A DNA stretch of 64,000 nt from Runella slithyformis DSM 19594 (GTDB lineage Bacteria > Bacteroidota > Bacteroidia > Cytophagales > Spirosomataceae). Under the pieces are notes generated by a model. It did not search any database and was not told where the DNA came from. It saw nothing but the letters and a program-made list of their open reading frames with translations. The stretch's first letter is position 1; the number at the start of each line of letters is the position of its first letter. Location: NCBI RefSeq assembly GCF_000218895.1, contig NC_015703.1:1997001-2061000 (forward strand), read 5' to 3'. The position numbers and the translations under genes were made by a program. Positions 35,953-45,283 of this stretch are shown here, in pieces.

Positions 35953-37030
35953 ATGACAACAGAACAGTTGAAAGACTTGAAAGCCCGTGTTTCGGCTTTG
36001 AGGGGGTATCTTTGACTACGATACTAAGAAAGAACGATTGACAGAATTACAACAGATTCAGAGTCAGCCCGAATTTTGGAATGATAATACCAAAGCCGAG
36101 CTGACCATGAAAGAAGTGCGCGGCCTGAAAGGCTGGACCGAAAGCTATGAATCCGTTGACGGACGCTTGGGCGATTTGGAAACCTTACAGGAGTTTCTGG
36201 AACTGGGCGAAGCCACGGAAGCGGAAGTAGAAGCTGAATACCAAGCCATGCTGAAGGCGCTGGAAGAAGTGGAGCTCAAAAAGATGCTTTCCAACGAAGA
36301 AGACCAGCTGAATGCCGTATTGGAGATCAATTCAGGCGCCGGTGGAACGGAAAGTCAGGATTGGGCCGAAATGTTGTATCGAATGTACGTTCGATGGGCC
36401 GAAAAGCACAATTACAAAGTCACGCAGATTGATTACCAAGACGGTGACGGTGCCGGTATCAAGTCGGCCTCTATTCAGATCGAAGGACCACAGGCGTATG
36501 GGTATTTACAATCTGAAAACGGCGTGCATCGTTTGGTGCGAATTTCACCGTTTGATTCCAACGCGCGTCGACATACTTCATTTGCTTCGGTGTATGCGTA
36601 TCCGTTGATAGATGACAGCATTGAAATAGATGTAAACCCCGCTGATCTTGACTGGGATACGTATCGTTCGGGCGGGGCGGGAGGACAAAACGTGAACAAG
36701 GTGGAGACGGCCGTTCGGGTACGACACAAACCTTCCGGGTTGGTTATTGAGTGTCAACAGGAACGCAGTCAGCACCTGAACCGTGATTTGGCTTTGCGTT
36801 TGTTGAAATCAAAACTCTACCAAATTGAAGTGGAAAAGCGCAACGCGGCTCGGGCTGAGGTGGAAGCTTCCAAGAAAAAAATCGAATGGGGGTCGCAGAT
36901 TCGTAACTACGTAATGCACCCTTACAAGCTCGTTAAAGACGTTCGCACCGGCGTAGAAACCTCAGATGTTCAGGGGGTGATGGACGGAGACTTAGACGAG
37001 TTTATCAAAGCGTATCTGATGTTGCAGTAA
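35953..37030 (+). CDS. prfB: Peptide chain release factor 2 (programmed frameshift)
   Basis: RF2 ends translation at UGA and UAA codons. Translation starts at ATG 35953 ([20 protein letters not shown]), reads 20 codons, then meets TGA at 36013-36015. The +1 frameshift site (separate entry) moves the ribosome to GAC at 36014, giving a 358-aa protein. The stop-codon recognition loop has SPF in [14 protein letters not shown], the mark of RF2 rather than RF1. The peptidyl-transferase motif is [16 protein letters not shown] near the middle. A start at 36038 is only the second half of this gene. It is flanked by strong terminators. Confidence 0.97.
36001..36016 (+). promoter_or_regulatory. RF2 programmed +1 frameshift site
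   Basis: AGGGGG (36001-36006) acts as an internal Shine-Dalgarno sequence, followed by TAT, the slippery codon CTT (36010-36012) and TGA-C (36013-36016). This is the classic prfB autoregulation: little RF2 means the UGA is read slowly, the frame shifts and more RF2 is made. A strong anti-SD match is otherwise rare in this window. Confidence 0.96.
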
Positions 37031-37064
37031 GTACGTTAACCGATAAGGGTTATATGATGGAAAC

Positions 37065-37097
37065 AAAAAATCCCCGATGTTGAATCGGGGATTTTTT
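37065..37097. terminator. Bidirectional terminator between prfB and susD
   Basis: A perfect 14-bp stem (AAAAAATCCCCGAT, 37065-37078, with its complement at 37084-37097) has a GTTGA loop and A/T flanks. It serves prfB on the plus strand and susD on the minus strand. Confidence 0.93.
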
Positions 37098-37133
37098 GTG
37101 TGGAGGGTTGCTCCTAACCTGTGCATTGCACCG

Positions 37134-38459
37134 TTAAATTGCCGGATCGGCGGGTGTATTGGCGCGGTTATTATCCTTTTCAATCAATGGATACGGATAA
37201 AATGTGCGATTGCGTTCCACCTGCGAAGCGGCATCGCCGGCCACAGGAGCCAAACGATTAAAACGACGGCTGTCTTCCAATCTCAATCCCGACAAATACA
37301 ACTCAATGCTGCGTTGACGATAGATTTCGGTCAAAATCGCATCGGCAGTATTTGGGCCGGCATAGGCAGGCAGAGCCGCTCCAATGCCCCACGCATCGGT
37401 GGTTTTGGTCAAAACGGCGTTGAGAGCGGTAGTGGCAGCGGGCAAATCATTCAGGCGAGCACTGGCTTCGGCACGGATCAGCAGCATTTCTCCGGGCAAA
37501 TACACCGGAATGGCCGCGTTATTGGCCGTAAAGAAACTTGCTCTGCCTAAATTGATCCCTCCGGCGGCTACGCCCGATGGATTGGATAAATAAAAGGCCA
37601 ATCGTCTATCGGAGGCTACGGGGCGCAAAGCTTCAGGAAGTCCCAATGTCGCATTCAATGGCTCCGTAACGTTACGGTTTCCGAAGGTGTTGAAAAACAG
37701 GGGATTTTGAACGGCATCGTCAAAGTTGAACGATGATCTTCTGGTCAGATCTACTCTATTGGCGGCGGCCAGGGCTTTGGCGTTGTCGCCGGTCATGATG
37801 CTGAAACGGGCAATCAGGGCCTGCAGTGTATTGGCTAAATCAATGCCCGGAACAATACGACCCGTAAACGTGGTTGAAACGGGCGTTGCCGCGAGCGTTG
37901 TTGCAGCGGCTTCCAAGGTACGAACCGCTTCTTTCAGGGCTTCATCGCGGGTAACAAATTTAGCGTTGTTGCCCGTTTCTACAGGAAGTTGTTGCCAAAA
38001 TTGCGCCTGTGTCCCTAAAGCTAATGCCCTGAAAATCGAAGCATAAACCGTAATCCCGCTTTTAGTTCCGGCATCGCCGGCTACGTTACCCACGCTTTTC
38101 AGGATCAAATCGGCATTGGCTTTAACCAATTGATTTTGTGCCCATAAGTTACGCAATACACCGTTATTGGGTGTTACGTTGGCTCCGCCAATGCGCAACT
38201 GTTCTTCGTCGCCGTTGCCGGCGTTCAAAACGGTCAATTCTCGCGTTGAGAGCCCGCTTGCCGTAATGGCATTGTAAAGAATACCGGCACGGGAACTTGT
38301 ATAGCGAAATTGCAGACCATTGCAAAGGGTGATCAGACCGTTGAGGTCGGTGGTCACCTGTGTTTCGCTGGCGGCACTTGGGTTGAGGTACTCTTGGTCA
38401 CAGGACGTTGCCGTGAGCATAAGTCCTGACAGAATGGAATATAGGATGATTTTTTTCAT
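37134..38459 (-). CDS. SusD/RagB family nutrient-binding lipoprotein
   Basis: SusD-type lipoproteins sit outside the outer membrane and bind the glycan or peptide imported by the neighbouring SusC channel. I start it at ATG 38459 (MKKIILYSILSGLMLTATSC), giving 441 aa; the 4-codon longer GTG frame is unlikely. The lipobox is LTATSCDQEYLNPS. TPR-like helical packing and the C-terminal segment with AAIPVYLPGEMLLIRAEASA and EIYRQRSIELYLSGLRLEDS are family hallmarks. Its ligand cannot be guessed. The stop codon lies next to a terminator shared with prfB, and susC is 21 bases upstream, as one transcription unit. Confidence 0.93.
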   Translation of the reverse strand: MKKIILYSILSGLMLTATSCDQEYLNPSAASETQVTTDLNGLITLCNGLQFRYTSSRAGILYNAITASGLSTRELTVLNAGNGDEEQLRIGGANVTPNNGVLRNLWAQNQLVKANADLILKSVGNVAGDAGTKSGITVYASIFRALALGTQAQFWQQLPVETGNNAKFVTRDEALKEAVRTLEAAATTLAATPVSTTFTGRIVPGIDLANTLQALIARFSIMTGDNAKALAAANRVDLTRRSSFNFDDAVQNPLFFNTFGNRNVTEPLNATLGLPEALRPVASDRRLAFYLSNPSGVAAGGINLGRASFFTANNAAIPVYLPGEMLLIRAEASARLNDLPAATTALNAVLTKTTDAWGIGAALPAYAGPNTADAILTEIYRQRSIELYLSGLRLEDSRRFNRLAPVAGDAASQVERNRTFYPYPLIEKDNNRANTPADPAI

Positions 38460-38480
38460 GGGAAAGTTCACAGTTTCAGA

Positions 38481-41400
38481 TTAAAACGAAAGGTTCAACT
38501 GTACCTGATACGTACGTGGAATGGGCACGTTACCGAAGTCAACGCTGCGCAAAATGTCGCTGTTGTTTCCGGCATTGGTTTCGGGGTCAAAACCATTGTA
38601 TTTGTCCCACGAGATCAGGTTACGGCCGATCAACGAAACATTCCAATTGCTGATGCCTTTCACTTTTGGCAATTGATATGTAAGGGCTAACTCACGCAGT
38701 TTGGTAAAAGAGCCGTTGTCAACGCGGTATTCTTCGATGTTGGCCAACGAAAACACGTAGCCGCGTGCCATGGTTCCGAGCATTTCGGCTTCGGCGATAT
38801 CGCCGATACCCACGTTGTTACGGGTGCGTTTGTCGGCATTGAATACCTGAACCCCCTGAACGGCATCCAATAAGAAGCGAAGGCCTACTTTTTTGTACGT
38901 AAAATTACCGCTGAATGAACCCGTCCATTTTGGATTAGGATTCCCGATCACGGTCCGCACAAAGGCACCGGAGGGTTGCCCGTCTGCCGCGCGACCAACG
39001 GTAAATTTGGTCGGGTCGTTAGGATCCTGCGTACCGCGTTCGCGTTGCGGTAAATTTTGTGGTGTCAATAACAAAGAGCCATCTTCTTTACGAGCATACG
39101 GCCATCCATAAAATACACTTGCAGGTTGACCTTCGATCAGGAAGACCGGCGCGCCGGCAGAGTTTCCGATGGTAAGTGTCGAAACCAACGGATTGCCTTG
39201 GTCAATGTCTAAGATTTTGTTGCGGTTCTGATTGTAAATGGCGGTAAAATCGGCCGAGAAATCTTTGGTTTTCACCGCCAGCGCGTTAATGCTGATTTCA
39301 AACCCTTTGTTTTCCATCGTGCCCACGTTGTTCACGATACCGGTCCCACCCGTAGAAGGGGCCAATTCACGGTTAACGACGAGGTCTTTGATCTGTTGGT
39401 TATATACCGAAACTCCCACATTTATTTTACTTTTCAGGAATGACAGGTCAGCCCCCACTTCCACTTCTTCCATACGCTCCGGACGTACGCGAGGGTTGGC
39501 CAACGTACTTCCCGGCACAATCGTATTTCTGCCTAAGAACGGCACCGGAGAGAATTGCCAAAAACGGCTGTAACTGCCGATACCCGTCAGGTTACCCGCC
39601 TGTCCGTAAGAAGCGCGGAGTTTAAAACCGTCCCAGATGCCGGTCAGGCCGCTGTTTTTCCAGAATTCCAAGTCTGAAACCACAAAACTGCCGCTCACTT
39701 TAGGATAGGTTTGATTGGTTTCGGTCGGTGAGAATTTGGAAGAGCGGTCGCGGCGAATAGCTCCGGTAAGGAAAAGAAGGTTTTTATATCCAACGGTAGC
39801 CTGAGCAAAGAAACCGCTCAAATTGTAACGATCCAAGCCATAGCCTGCCGTTACGGTAGTACTGGCGGCCCCACTGACCGTTTCAATAAACGGCGCGGTA
39901 TTCAAACCGCTGGCCCGGGTAAAATCAGATTGATAGAACTGATAGTTGAAACCGGCGGCCGCATTAAGCTTAAGGTCTTTGCTCAGGTCGATTTCGTAAG
40001 TAGCGTTGATATCACTGTTGAATTGGGTGACGTTGTTGTTGGCATTGGCGGCAAAACCGTCGGGATAGCGCTCCGCGGGCAATCCCGCTACCGCTTGGTA
40101 CGGATACGGAGGAATGTAGTTTTTCCCCAATTGTGAATAGGTATCCACGCCTACGATCCAGTCAATCCCCAATCCTTTGATTGGCGTAAGGTTCAATTGA
40201 GCATCGGCAATCGTACGATTGACGGCCTGTGTAAACTTCATGGCTTCTACGGTAGTCAAAGGGTTGACGCGCGTAGGCTCTACGGCCAACAGATTGCCCG
40301 CAGCATCGCGTTGGGTGATGTCGTAGATGTTGTTGGTGATCGTTACGGAGTTAATGGGGCTGTAAAACACGTTTCCGTTGGGTTTTTCATTTGAAAAACT
40401 GTTGGAGTAGTTTAGCCCTGCTGATAGCTTTGCCCAGTTGTTCAACCGCTGGTCTACCCGAGCGCGCAGCCCGATCCGACGAAAATCAACGCCTTTGACA
40501 ATTCCTTCGTTTTTCATGTAAGAAGCTGAAACGAAGTATTGGGTGCGGTCGGTTCCACCCGAAATAGAGAGCGTATTATCGTTTCCGTACCCTGTGCGGA
40601 AGATTTGGTCAAAGTAGTTGTAACGGGTCACGTCCACTAAATTTGACGCCAATTGCGAAGTGGCACCGTCGCGTACAATCCCTACGGTGGTGGTGCCCGG
40701 GTTGGCAGCTACCTGAGCCGGTGAAATCACGCCGATGGTGTGTAAGCGTAATGCCGGAAATCCAAATTGTTTACCCAGTGTAGAGATAAAAACGCCTTTG
40801 CGCAGTTCATTGGCAGAGAAACTCGTCGAAAAATTGATTTTAGGGGCACCTGATTTTCCGCGTTTGGTTGTGATAATGACTACACCGTTGGCGGCTCTCG
40901 AACCGTATTGGGCTGCGGCCGCTGCACCATTAATAACGTTCAGGCTTTCGATATCGTTAGGGTTGATATCGGCCAAACGGTTGGTTCCCAGTGATGTATT
41001 CGGTGCCTGTCCGCCCAACGAAAGTGCCAATTGGGATACTGAAGAGGTTTCGTTGTTGACGATTACCCCGTCAATCACATACAGTGGGTCAGAGCTTCCC
41101 TGAATGGATTTTACCCCGCGCAAACGGATCGTGATTCCTCCCGCCGGGTCGCCGGAGTTTTGGGTGATCTGGGCGCCCGGTACTTTTCCCTGTAAGGCAC
41201 TTACTAAGTTGGGTGTTCCGGATTTTTCCAGATTATCGGCCTTGATGGTCGTAATGGCATTTCCCAATTGACGGCGCTCGGCGCGCAGGGTAGAGCCTGT
41301 TACGACCACTTCGTCCAGATTCAGTTGATCTTCCCGAAGCGATACATTGACCACCGATTGGCTTGACGTCACTTCGCGGCTAACGGAACTGTAGCCTACC

Positions 41401-41666
41401 GCGCTGAAATTGATTTTTGCATTGCCTGACACAGATAGTGTGAATTCGCCTTCTACATTGGCGGTGGTTCCCAGAGTAGTACCGGCTACCTGCACGGTAG
41501 CTCCCGGTATAGGTTGCCCGTTGGTATCGGTTACTTTTCCTTTTACAGTGTACGACTGGGCCCAAACACTCAGCGAAAATAAAATCGCCAGTGTGGTTCC
41601 AATCGCTCGCCGCAGTGCTGAACGGCTGCGTTCGATGTTGTTTTGAACGTAATTGTTTTGGCTCAT
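38481..41666 (-). CDS. SusC/RagA family TonB-linked outer membrane protein
   Basis: SusC-type channels import SusD-captured nutrients using TonB energy. The start ATG 41666 (MSQNNYVQNNIERSRS) gives 1061 aa, with a signal peptide ending VWAQS. A carboxypeptidase-regulatory-like domain follows (SYTVKGKVTDTNGQPIPGAT), then the TonB-box region LDEVVVTG, plug domain (SLQ-like ALQGKVPGAQITQNSGDPAG, DPLYVIDGVIVNN) and a long 22-strand barrel ending in RTYQVQLNLSF. It is divergent from the DeoR-type regulator. A 26-codon longer frame is discarded for lack of a signal sequence. Confidence 0.95.
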   Translation of the reverse strand: MSQNNYVQNNIERSRSALRRAIGTTLAILFSLSVWAQSYTVKGKVTDTNGQPIPGATVQVAGTTLGTTANVEGEFTLSVSGNAKINFSAVGYSSVSREVTSSQSVVNVSLREDQLNLDEVVVTGSTLRAERRQLGNAITTIKADNLEKSGTPNLVSALQGKVPGAQITQNSGDPAGGITIRLRGVKSIQGSSDPLYVIDGVIVNNETSSVSQLALSLGGQAPNTSLGTNRLADINPNDIESLNVINGAAAAAQYGSRAANGVVIITTKRGKSGAPKINFSTSFSANELRKGVFISTLGKQFGFPALRLHTIGVISPAQVAANPGTTTVGIVRDGATSQLASNLVDVTRYNYFDQIFRTGYGNDNTLSISGGTDRTQYFVSASYMKNEGIVKGVDFRRIGLRARVDQRLNNWAKLSAGLNYSNSFSNEKPNGNVFYSPINSVTITNNIYDITQRDAAGNLLAVEPTRVNPLTTVEAMKFTQAVNRTIADAQLNLTPIKGLGIDWIVGVDTYSQLGKNYIPPYPYQAVAGLPAERYPDGFAANANNNVTQFNSDINATYEIDLSKDLKLNAAAGFNYQFYQSDFTRASGLNTAPFIETVSGAASTTVTAGYGLDRYNLSGFFAQATVGYKNLLFLTGAIRRDRSSKFSPTETNQTYPKVSGSFVVSDLEFWKNSGLTGIWDGFKLRASYGQAGNLTGIGSYSRFWQFSPVPFLGRNTIVPGSTLANPRVRPERMEEVEVGADLSFLKSKINVGVSVYNQQIKDLVVNRELAPSTGGTGIVNNVGTMENKGFEISINALAVKTKDFSADFTAIYNQNRNKILDIDQGNPLVSTLTIGNSAGAPVFLIEGQPASVFYGWPYARKEDGSLLLTPQNLPQRERGTQDPNDPTKFTVGRAADGQPSGAFVRTVIGNPNPKWTGSFSGNFTYKKVGLRFLLDAVQGVQVFNADKRTRNNVGIGDIAEAEMLGTMARGYVFSLANIEEYRVDNGSFTKLRELALTYQLPKVKGISNWNVSLIGRNLISWDKYNGFDPETNAGNNSDILRSVDFGNVPIPRTYQVQLNLSF

Positions 41667-41800
41667 AGTGGTTAAAAAAAGATTGTTTATTAAAGTCGGC
41701 AGAAAACCGCAATAAATATGCAAAAAAACTGCACATGTCGACACGAAAATTTACTTTTTTTCATTGTTTTAAAATAATTGACAAAAAAAACATAGATTTT

Positions 41801-41849
41801 AGACGCAATTTGCTTTGTGCAGAATGAAGTATTTAACTTAATTGCGTCT
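41801..41849. promoter_or_regulatory. Inverted repeat in the susC-deoR divergent promoter
   Basis: AGACGCAATT (41801-41810) and AATTGCGTCT (41840-41849) are exact reverse complements with a 29-base spacer. A second pair, GCAGAA (41819-41824) and TTCTGC (41850-41855), overlaps it. Located between divergent genes, it is a candidate operator for the DeoR-type regulator. Confidence 0.5.
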
Positions 41850-41881
41850 TTCTGCTGGTTTACCGAAAATTAATACTACCT

Positions 41882-42646
41882 ATGCACCAAGTCCAAGCGC
41901 ACATGCTGAAGCGAGAACGTCAGGCATTTATAATGAAGCAAGTCAACCTGCACAACCGTGCTTTGTCGGCGGATTTAGGAGCAATACTGAATGTGTCGGA
42001 AGATACCATCCGGCGTGATTTGAATGAGTTGGCCGATGCCGGTGAATTGATAAAAGTACACGGGGGCGCTTTGTCTAAATCGTATCATTATGATTATACA
42101 CCGAGCAGTACCTATGCCTTGTCCGAAAAAACGATTATTGCCAAAAAAGCCGCGACGCTGATTGAAAATGGGATGTATGTAATGATTGGCGGCGGAACCA
42201 CCGTTCGTGAATTGGTGAGAGCATTGCCGCAGAATTTAAGCGCTACTTTTTTTACCATCAGCTTAACCACTGCCTTACAATTGTGCGACCACCCCACGAT
42301 AGAAGTGATTTTTTTGGGCGGGAAATTGGTAAAAAACTCACAGATCAGCGTGGGCGGAGAGGTCATCAGCCGAATGAATGATATCAGCGCTGATCTTTGT
42401 ATACTGGGGACAAATTCGATTGACAATGAAGGGATTACGGATTCGGATTTAGAGGCTGTTCAGGTCAAAAAAGCCATGATAAAAGCCTCAAAACGAACCG
42501 CGATCGTGACCATCAGTGAGAAGTTGGGAAGTACGCAGCGACTTCGTGTCTGTGAATTGAACGACGTTGATTTTTTAATTACGGAGCTTTCTCCGGATTC
42601 TGAACGGTTTATCCATTACGCAGAAAGCGGAATGATTATTTTATAG
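41882..42646 (+). CDS. DeoR/GlpR family transcriptional regulator
   Basis: A 254-aa repressor with an N-terminal DeoR helix-turn-helix (LKRERQAFIMKQV, then LNVSEDTIRRDLNELADAGE) and a C-terminal DeoRC sugar-phosphate sensor domain (MYVMIGGGTTVRELVRALP, IEVIFLGGKLVKNSQISVGG, LGTNSIDNEGITDSDLEAVQ). Such regulators respond to phosphorylated sugars. ATG 41882 is used; ATG 41903 (MLKRERQA) is an alternative. It is divergent from the susC/susD pair, so control of that system is likely. It converges with the next TPR gene. Confidence 0.92.
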   Translation: MHQVQAHMLKRERQAFIMKQVNLHNRALSADLGAILNVSEDTIRRDLNELADAGELIKVHGGALSKSYHYDYTPSSTYALSEKTIIAKKAATLIENGMYVMIGGGTTVRELVRALPQNLSATFFTISLTTALQLCDHPTIEVIFLGGKLVKNSQISVGGEVISRMNDISADLCILGTNSIDNEGITDSDLEAVQVKKAMIKASKRTAIVTISEKLGSTQRLRVCELNDVDFLITELSPDSERFIHYAESGMIIL

Positions 42647-42670
42647 AAGATAAATGACTGCATTAAAAAT

Positions 42671-43909
42671 TTAGTCCCGTCGCTTGCGGCGTTCATCGCG
42701 GCGAAGTTTATTGAGATTAGACAGCGCGTCTTTGGCTTCTTTGACTTGGGCAGATTTCTTTTCGCCTCGGTCTACGGCGGTTTTGTAGTATTCACGGGCA
42801 GCTTCATAATCCTTTTCTTTTTCGGCAATGCGTCCCAGCCCAACCAATGACGCCAAATAATACCCGGAAGTGAAGGCCTTGGCCTGTGTGGCATAATCAA
42901 GGGTTTTTTGATAATATATTTTGGCTTTAGGGATATCGTGATAATAGTTGTTGCTATAGTATGCCAACACGTAGGCGGCATTACGGCCACTGACCGCTTC
43001 ATACCCGGTTTTTCCTTTATCAATTTTATCTAAAATACTGGTCGCGATTTTTTCAGCTTCGGCGGTATTGCCTCGTACAAAGGCCGACCGCAGATAATAG
43101 CGCTCAAAATACGGGTTGTCGGGATAGGTTTCCCAGGAATATTTGGCTAAGTCATACGACTTTGCATACTGATTTTCGTAACCGTAGATTTGTAACAGAA
43201 AATAACGGGCTTCGGTACGCGTGTAAAAAGCATTATTGCCTACTTTTTCCAATTGTTGGATGCCCAACTGTTTACTTCCCTTAGGGAAAAGCCATAAAAC
43301 GGGTTTCAGCAACGGATAATTTTGGGGGATCCACTCGGCAAAATAGTTGAATAAGCCATCTCCGAAAAGCAATTCCGGGCTTATTTCACTTTGTCCTTTG
43401 CAGCGTTCTAAATACTTAAGGGCATTTTTCCCGGCAATCGTGGCCCGCGACCAGTGCTTTCGTTCGGAGTGAATACGGCCTTTGAAGGCATACGCGGCAG
43501 CTAAGAAAAACGAAGGTTCGATTTTGTTCTCCCGGGTATCGTAAAGTTTTTCTGCCAATGTAATGCAGGTATCCATCAAAGCGATGCAACGCTCGTCATA
43601 ACGGGTATCATCGGTATTGGGTACAATTTTCCACCATTCGGCCAGACCCATCAAAAAGTAGGGCATTGGGTGGCTGGGATAACGGTAGCGCAGCCAACGA
43701 AATTCGGCATCCGCTTCGGCAAACTTAAAGTTGTAAAGTTTGTTAATGGCTTCCGTGGCCTCGATTTGTACGCCCGGGTTCGACAAGAGCATTTCATATT
43801 TGCTGTCAAAATCAGCGGAAGCATACAATTGGGCTTTTGCAGTACTTGCCAATCCAAGCAATGTGCCTGCCAACCCGAATATCCAATATTTTAAGCTGTT
43901 CTTTTGCAT
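42671..43909 (-). CDS. Exported tetratricopeptide-repeat protein
   Basis: A 412-aa protein with a signal peptide ending TAKAQ near residue 26 and at least six helical repeats (for example AEADAEFRWLRYRYPSHPMP, FTSGYYLASLVGLGRIAEKE, EAREYYKTAVDRGEKKSAQV). No other domain is seen; the C-terminus is basic (RRDERRKRRD). It probably scaffolds envelope proteins. The exact role is unknown. It converges with the DeoR gene, 24 bases apart. Confidence 0.85.
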   Translation of the reverse strand: MQKNSLKYWIFGLAGTLLGLASTAKAQLYASADFDSKYEMLLSNPGVQIEATEAINKLYNFKFAEADAEFRWLRYRYPSHPMPYFLMGLAEWWKIVPNTDDTRYDERCIALMDTCITLAEKLYDTRENKIEPSFFLAAAYAFKGRIHSERKHWSRATIAGKNALKYLERCKGQSEISPELLFGDGLFNYFAEWIPQNYPLLKPVLWLFPKGSKQLGIQQLEKVGNNAFYTRTEARYFLLQIYGYENQYAKSYDLAKYSWETYPDNPYFERYYLRSAFVRGNTAEAEKIATSILDKIDKGKTGYEAVSGRNAAYVLAYYSNNYYHDIPKAKIYYQKTLDYATQAKAFTSGYYLASLVGLGRIAEKEKDYEAAREYYKTAVDRGEKKSAQVKEAKDALSNLNKLRRDERRKRRD

Positions 43910-44005
43910 GGTCTATTATCTTTGCTGTACCCTATTAACGTACTTTTCTTCGGTACAGTTTGTGGTTTTAAGTTTTTTTTAAGAATTTTTTAATATTTTT
44001 CAAAT

Positions 44006-44536
44006 ATGCTATCTGTCCGGGATAAACAGTTTGTACCTTTTATCGATAAGCAAACGCTCGAAGAGCGCATTGCCGAAGTGGGTCGCAAAATTAGTGAAGA
44101 TTATGCAGACAAAAATCCACTGTTTGTGGTTGTGCTCAACGGGGCGTTTCTGTTTGCCGCCGAATTAATAAAGAACGTACCCATCCCGTGCGAAATTACA
44201 TTTGTGCGGGTTTCCTCGTATTCAAAGACGGAATCGACGGGGCAATTGACCGAGATATTGGGTTTAAAAGAGCCGATTCAGGGCCGTGACGTCATTATTG
44301 TGGAAGATATTGTGGATACGGGCCTGACCATGAATAAATTACTTTTTCAGTTGTCGGTTCAGAAGCCCAATTCCATTCAGGTGGCTTCCATGCTGTTTAA
44401 ACCTTCAGCGCTCAAAACCCCGCTTACGGTAAAATACGCAGGATTTGAAATAGAGAACCGATTTGTGGTAGGATACGGCCTGGACTATGACGAGCAGGGC
44501 CGCAACCTGGATGCAATTTACGTATTGGCAGAGTAA
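44006..44536 (+). CDS. hpt: Hypoxanthine phosphoribosyltransferase
   Basis: Purine salvage enzyme joining hypoxanthine or guanine to PRPP. The 176-aa protein has VVLNGAFLFAAELI near 35 and the PRPP-binding motif VIIVEDIVDTGLTM near 95, followed by SMLFKPSALK and GLDYDEQGRNLDAIYVL, both characteristic. A -7-like TATCTTTG lies at 43917-43924. It is followed 46 bases later by the HupE-like gene. Confidence 0.95.
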   Translation: MLSVRDKQFVPFIDKQTLEERIAEVGRKISEDYADKNPLFVVVLNGAFLFAAELIKNVPIPCEITFVRVSSYSKTESTGQLTEILGLKEPIQGRDVIIVEDIVDTGLTMNKLLFQLSVQKPNSIQVASMLFKPSALKTPLTVKYAGFEIENRFVVGYGLDYDEQGRNLDAIYVLAE

Positions 44537-44582
44537 TAAAAATATATAGAAGTAATCCCTTTTCTCCCCCTTACTTTATCTT

Positions 44583-45191
44583 ATGTCTGAATTTCAAGCC
44601 TATCTGCAACTCGGGTTTTCTCATATTACTGACCCCAACGGCTACGACCATATTCTGTTCGTAATTGCACTTTGTGCTGTGTATGCTTTTCGTGAGTGGA
44701 AGAAAGTAGTGGTTCTCGTGACGGCCTTTACGGTTGGGCATTCCATTACCCTGGCCTTATCTACCCTCAAAATCATCAGTTACAGTTCTGCTTTTATTGA
44801 GCTGCTGATTCCCATCACGATATTCATCACTGCGGTTTCCAACTTTTCGGAAACCGCCAAGGGAGAACCGAAATCTCCCAGGTTTAGGTATGCGTTAGCC
44901 GCGTGTTTTGGCTTAATTCATGGCATGGGCTTTTCCAATTACCTGCGCAGTTTGCTGGGCGATCAGGACAGCATTGTCATGCCGTTATTTGCCTTCAACG
45001 TGGGCTTGGAAGTGGGACAGCTTGTCATTGTGGCCATTGCATTGGCGATAGCATCGCTTTTTGTAGAGATCATAAAGGTGAAACGTCTCACCTGGAACCA
45101 TTTGATTTCGGGCATAGTGGCGGGAATGGCGCTTTCGTTGATTTTAGGAAATGAGCTTTTCAGAACTGCCGTGGGCCTGCCTGTGGAATAA
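44583..45191 (+). CDS. HupE/UreJ family membrane protein
   Basis: A 202-aa protein with six hydrophobic helices and conserved histidines in GFSHITDPNGYDHILF, FTVGHSITLALS and GLIHGMGFSNYL, matching HupE/UreJ_2. Family members are thought to move nickel or other divalent metals for metalloenzymes. No hydrogenase or urease genes are near, so the metal is unclear. A weak hairpin (AGCCG/CGGCT, 45226-45239) lies after it. Confidence 0.85.
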   Translation: MSEFQAYLQLGFSHITDPNGYDHILFVIALCAVYAFREWKKVVVLVTAFTVGHSITLALSTLKIISYSSAFIELLIPITIFITAVSNFSETAKGEPKSPRFRYALAACFGLIHGMGFSNYLRSLLGDQDSIVMPLFAFNVGLEVGQLVIVAIALAIASLFVEIIKVKRLTWNHLISGIVAGMALSLILGNELFRTAVGLPVE

Positions 45192-45283
45192 TGTCGCTGA
45201 AAAAAGGCCGCGTGTCTACCTAAGAAGCCGTTTGCGGCTATTTTGATTTAATTTTACAATCGATAAACTAATACCAACTAACA

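Noticed and set aside
36038-37030. prfB as a separate, shorter gene starting at TTG 36038
   Set aside because: The programmed frameshift signal upstream joins it to the 20-codon start at 35953.
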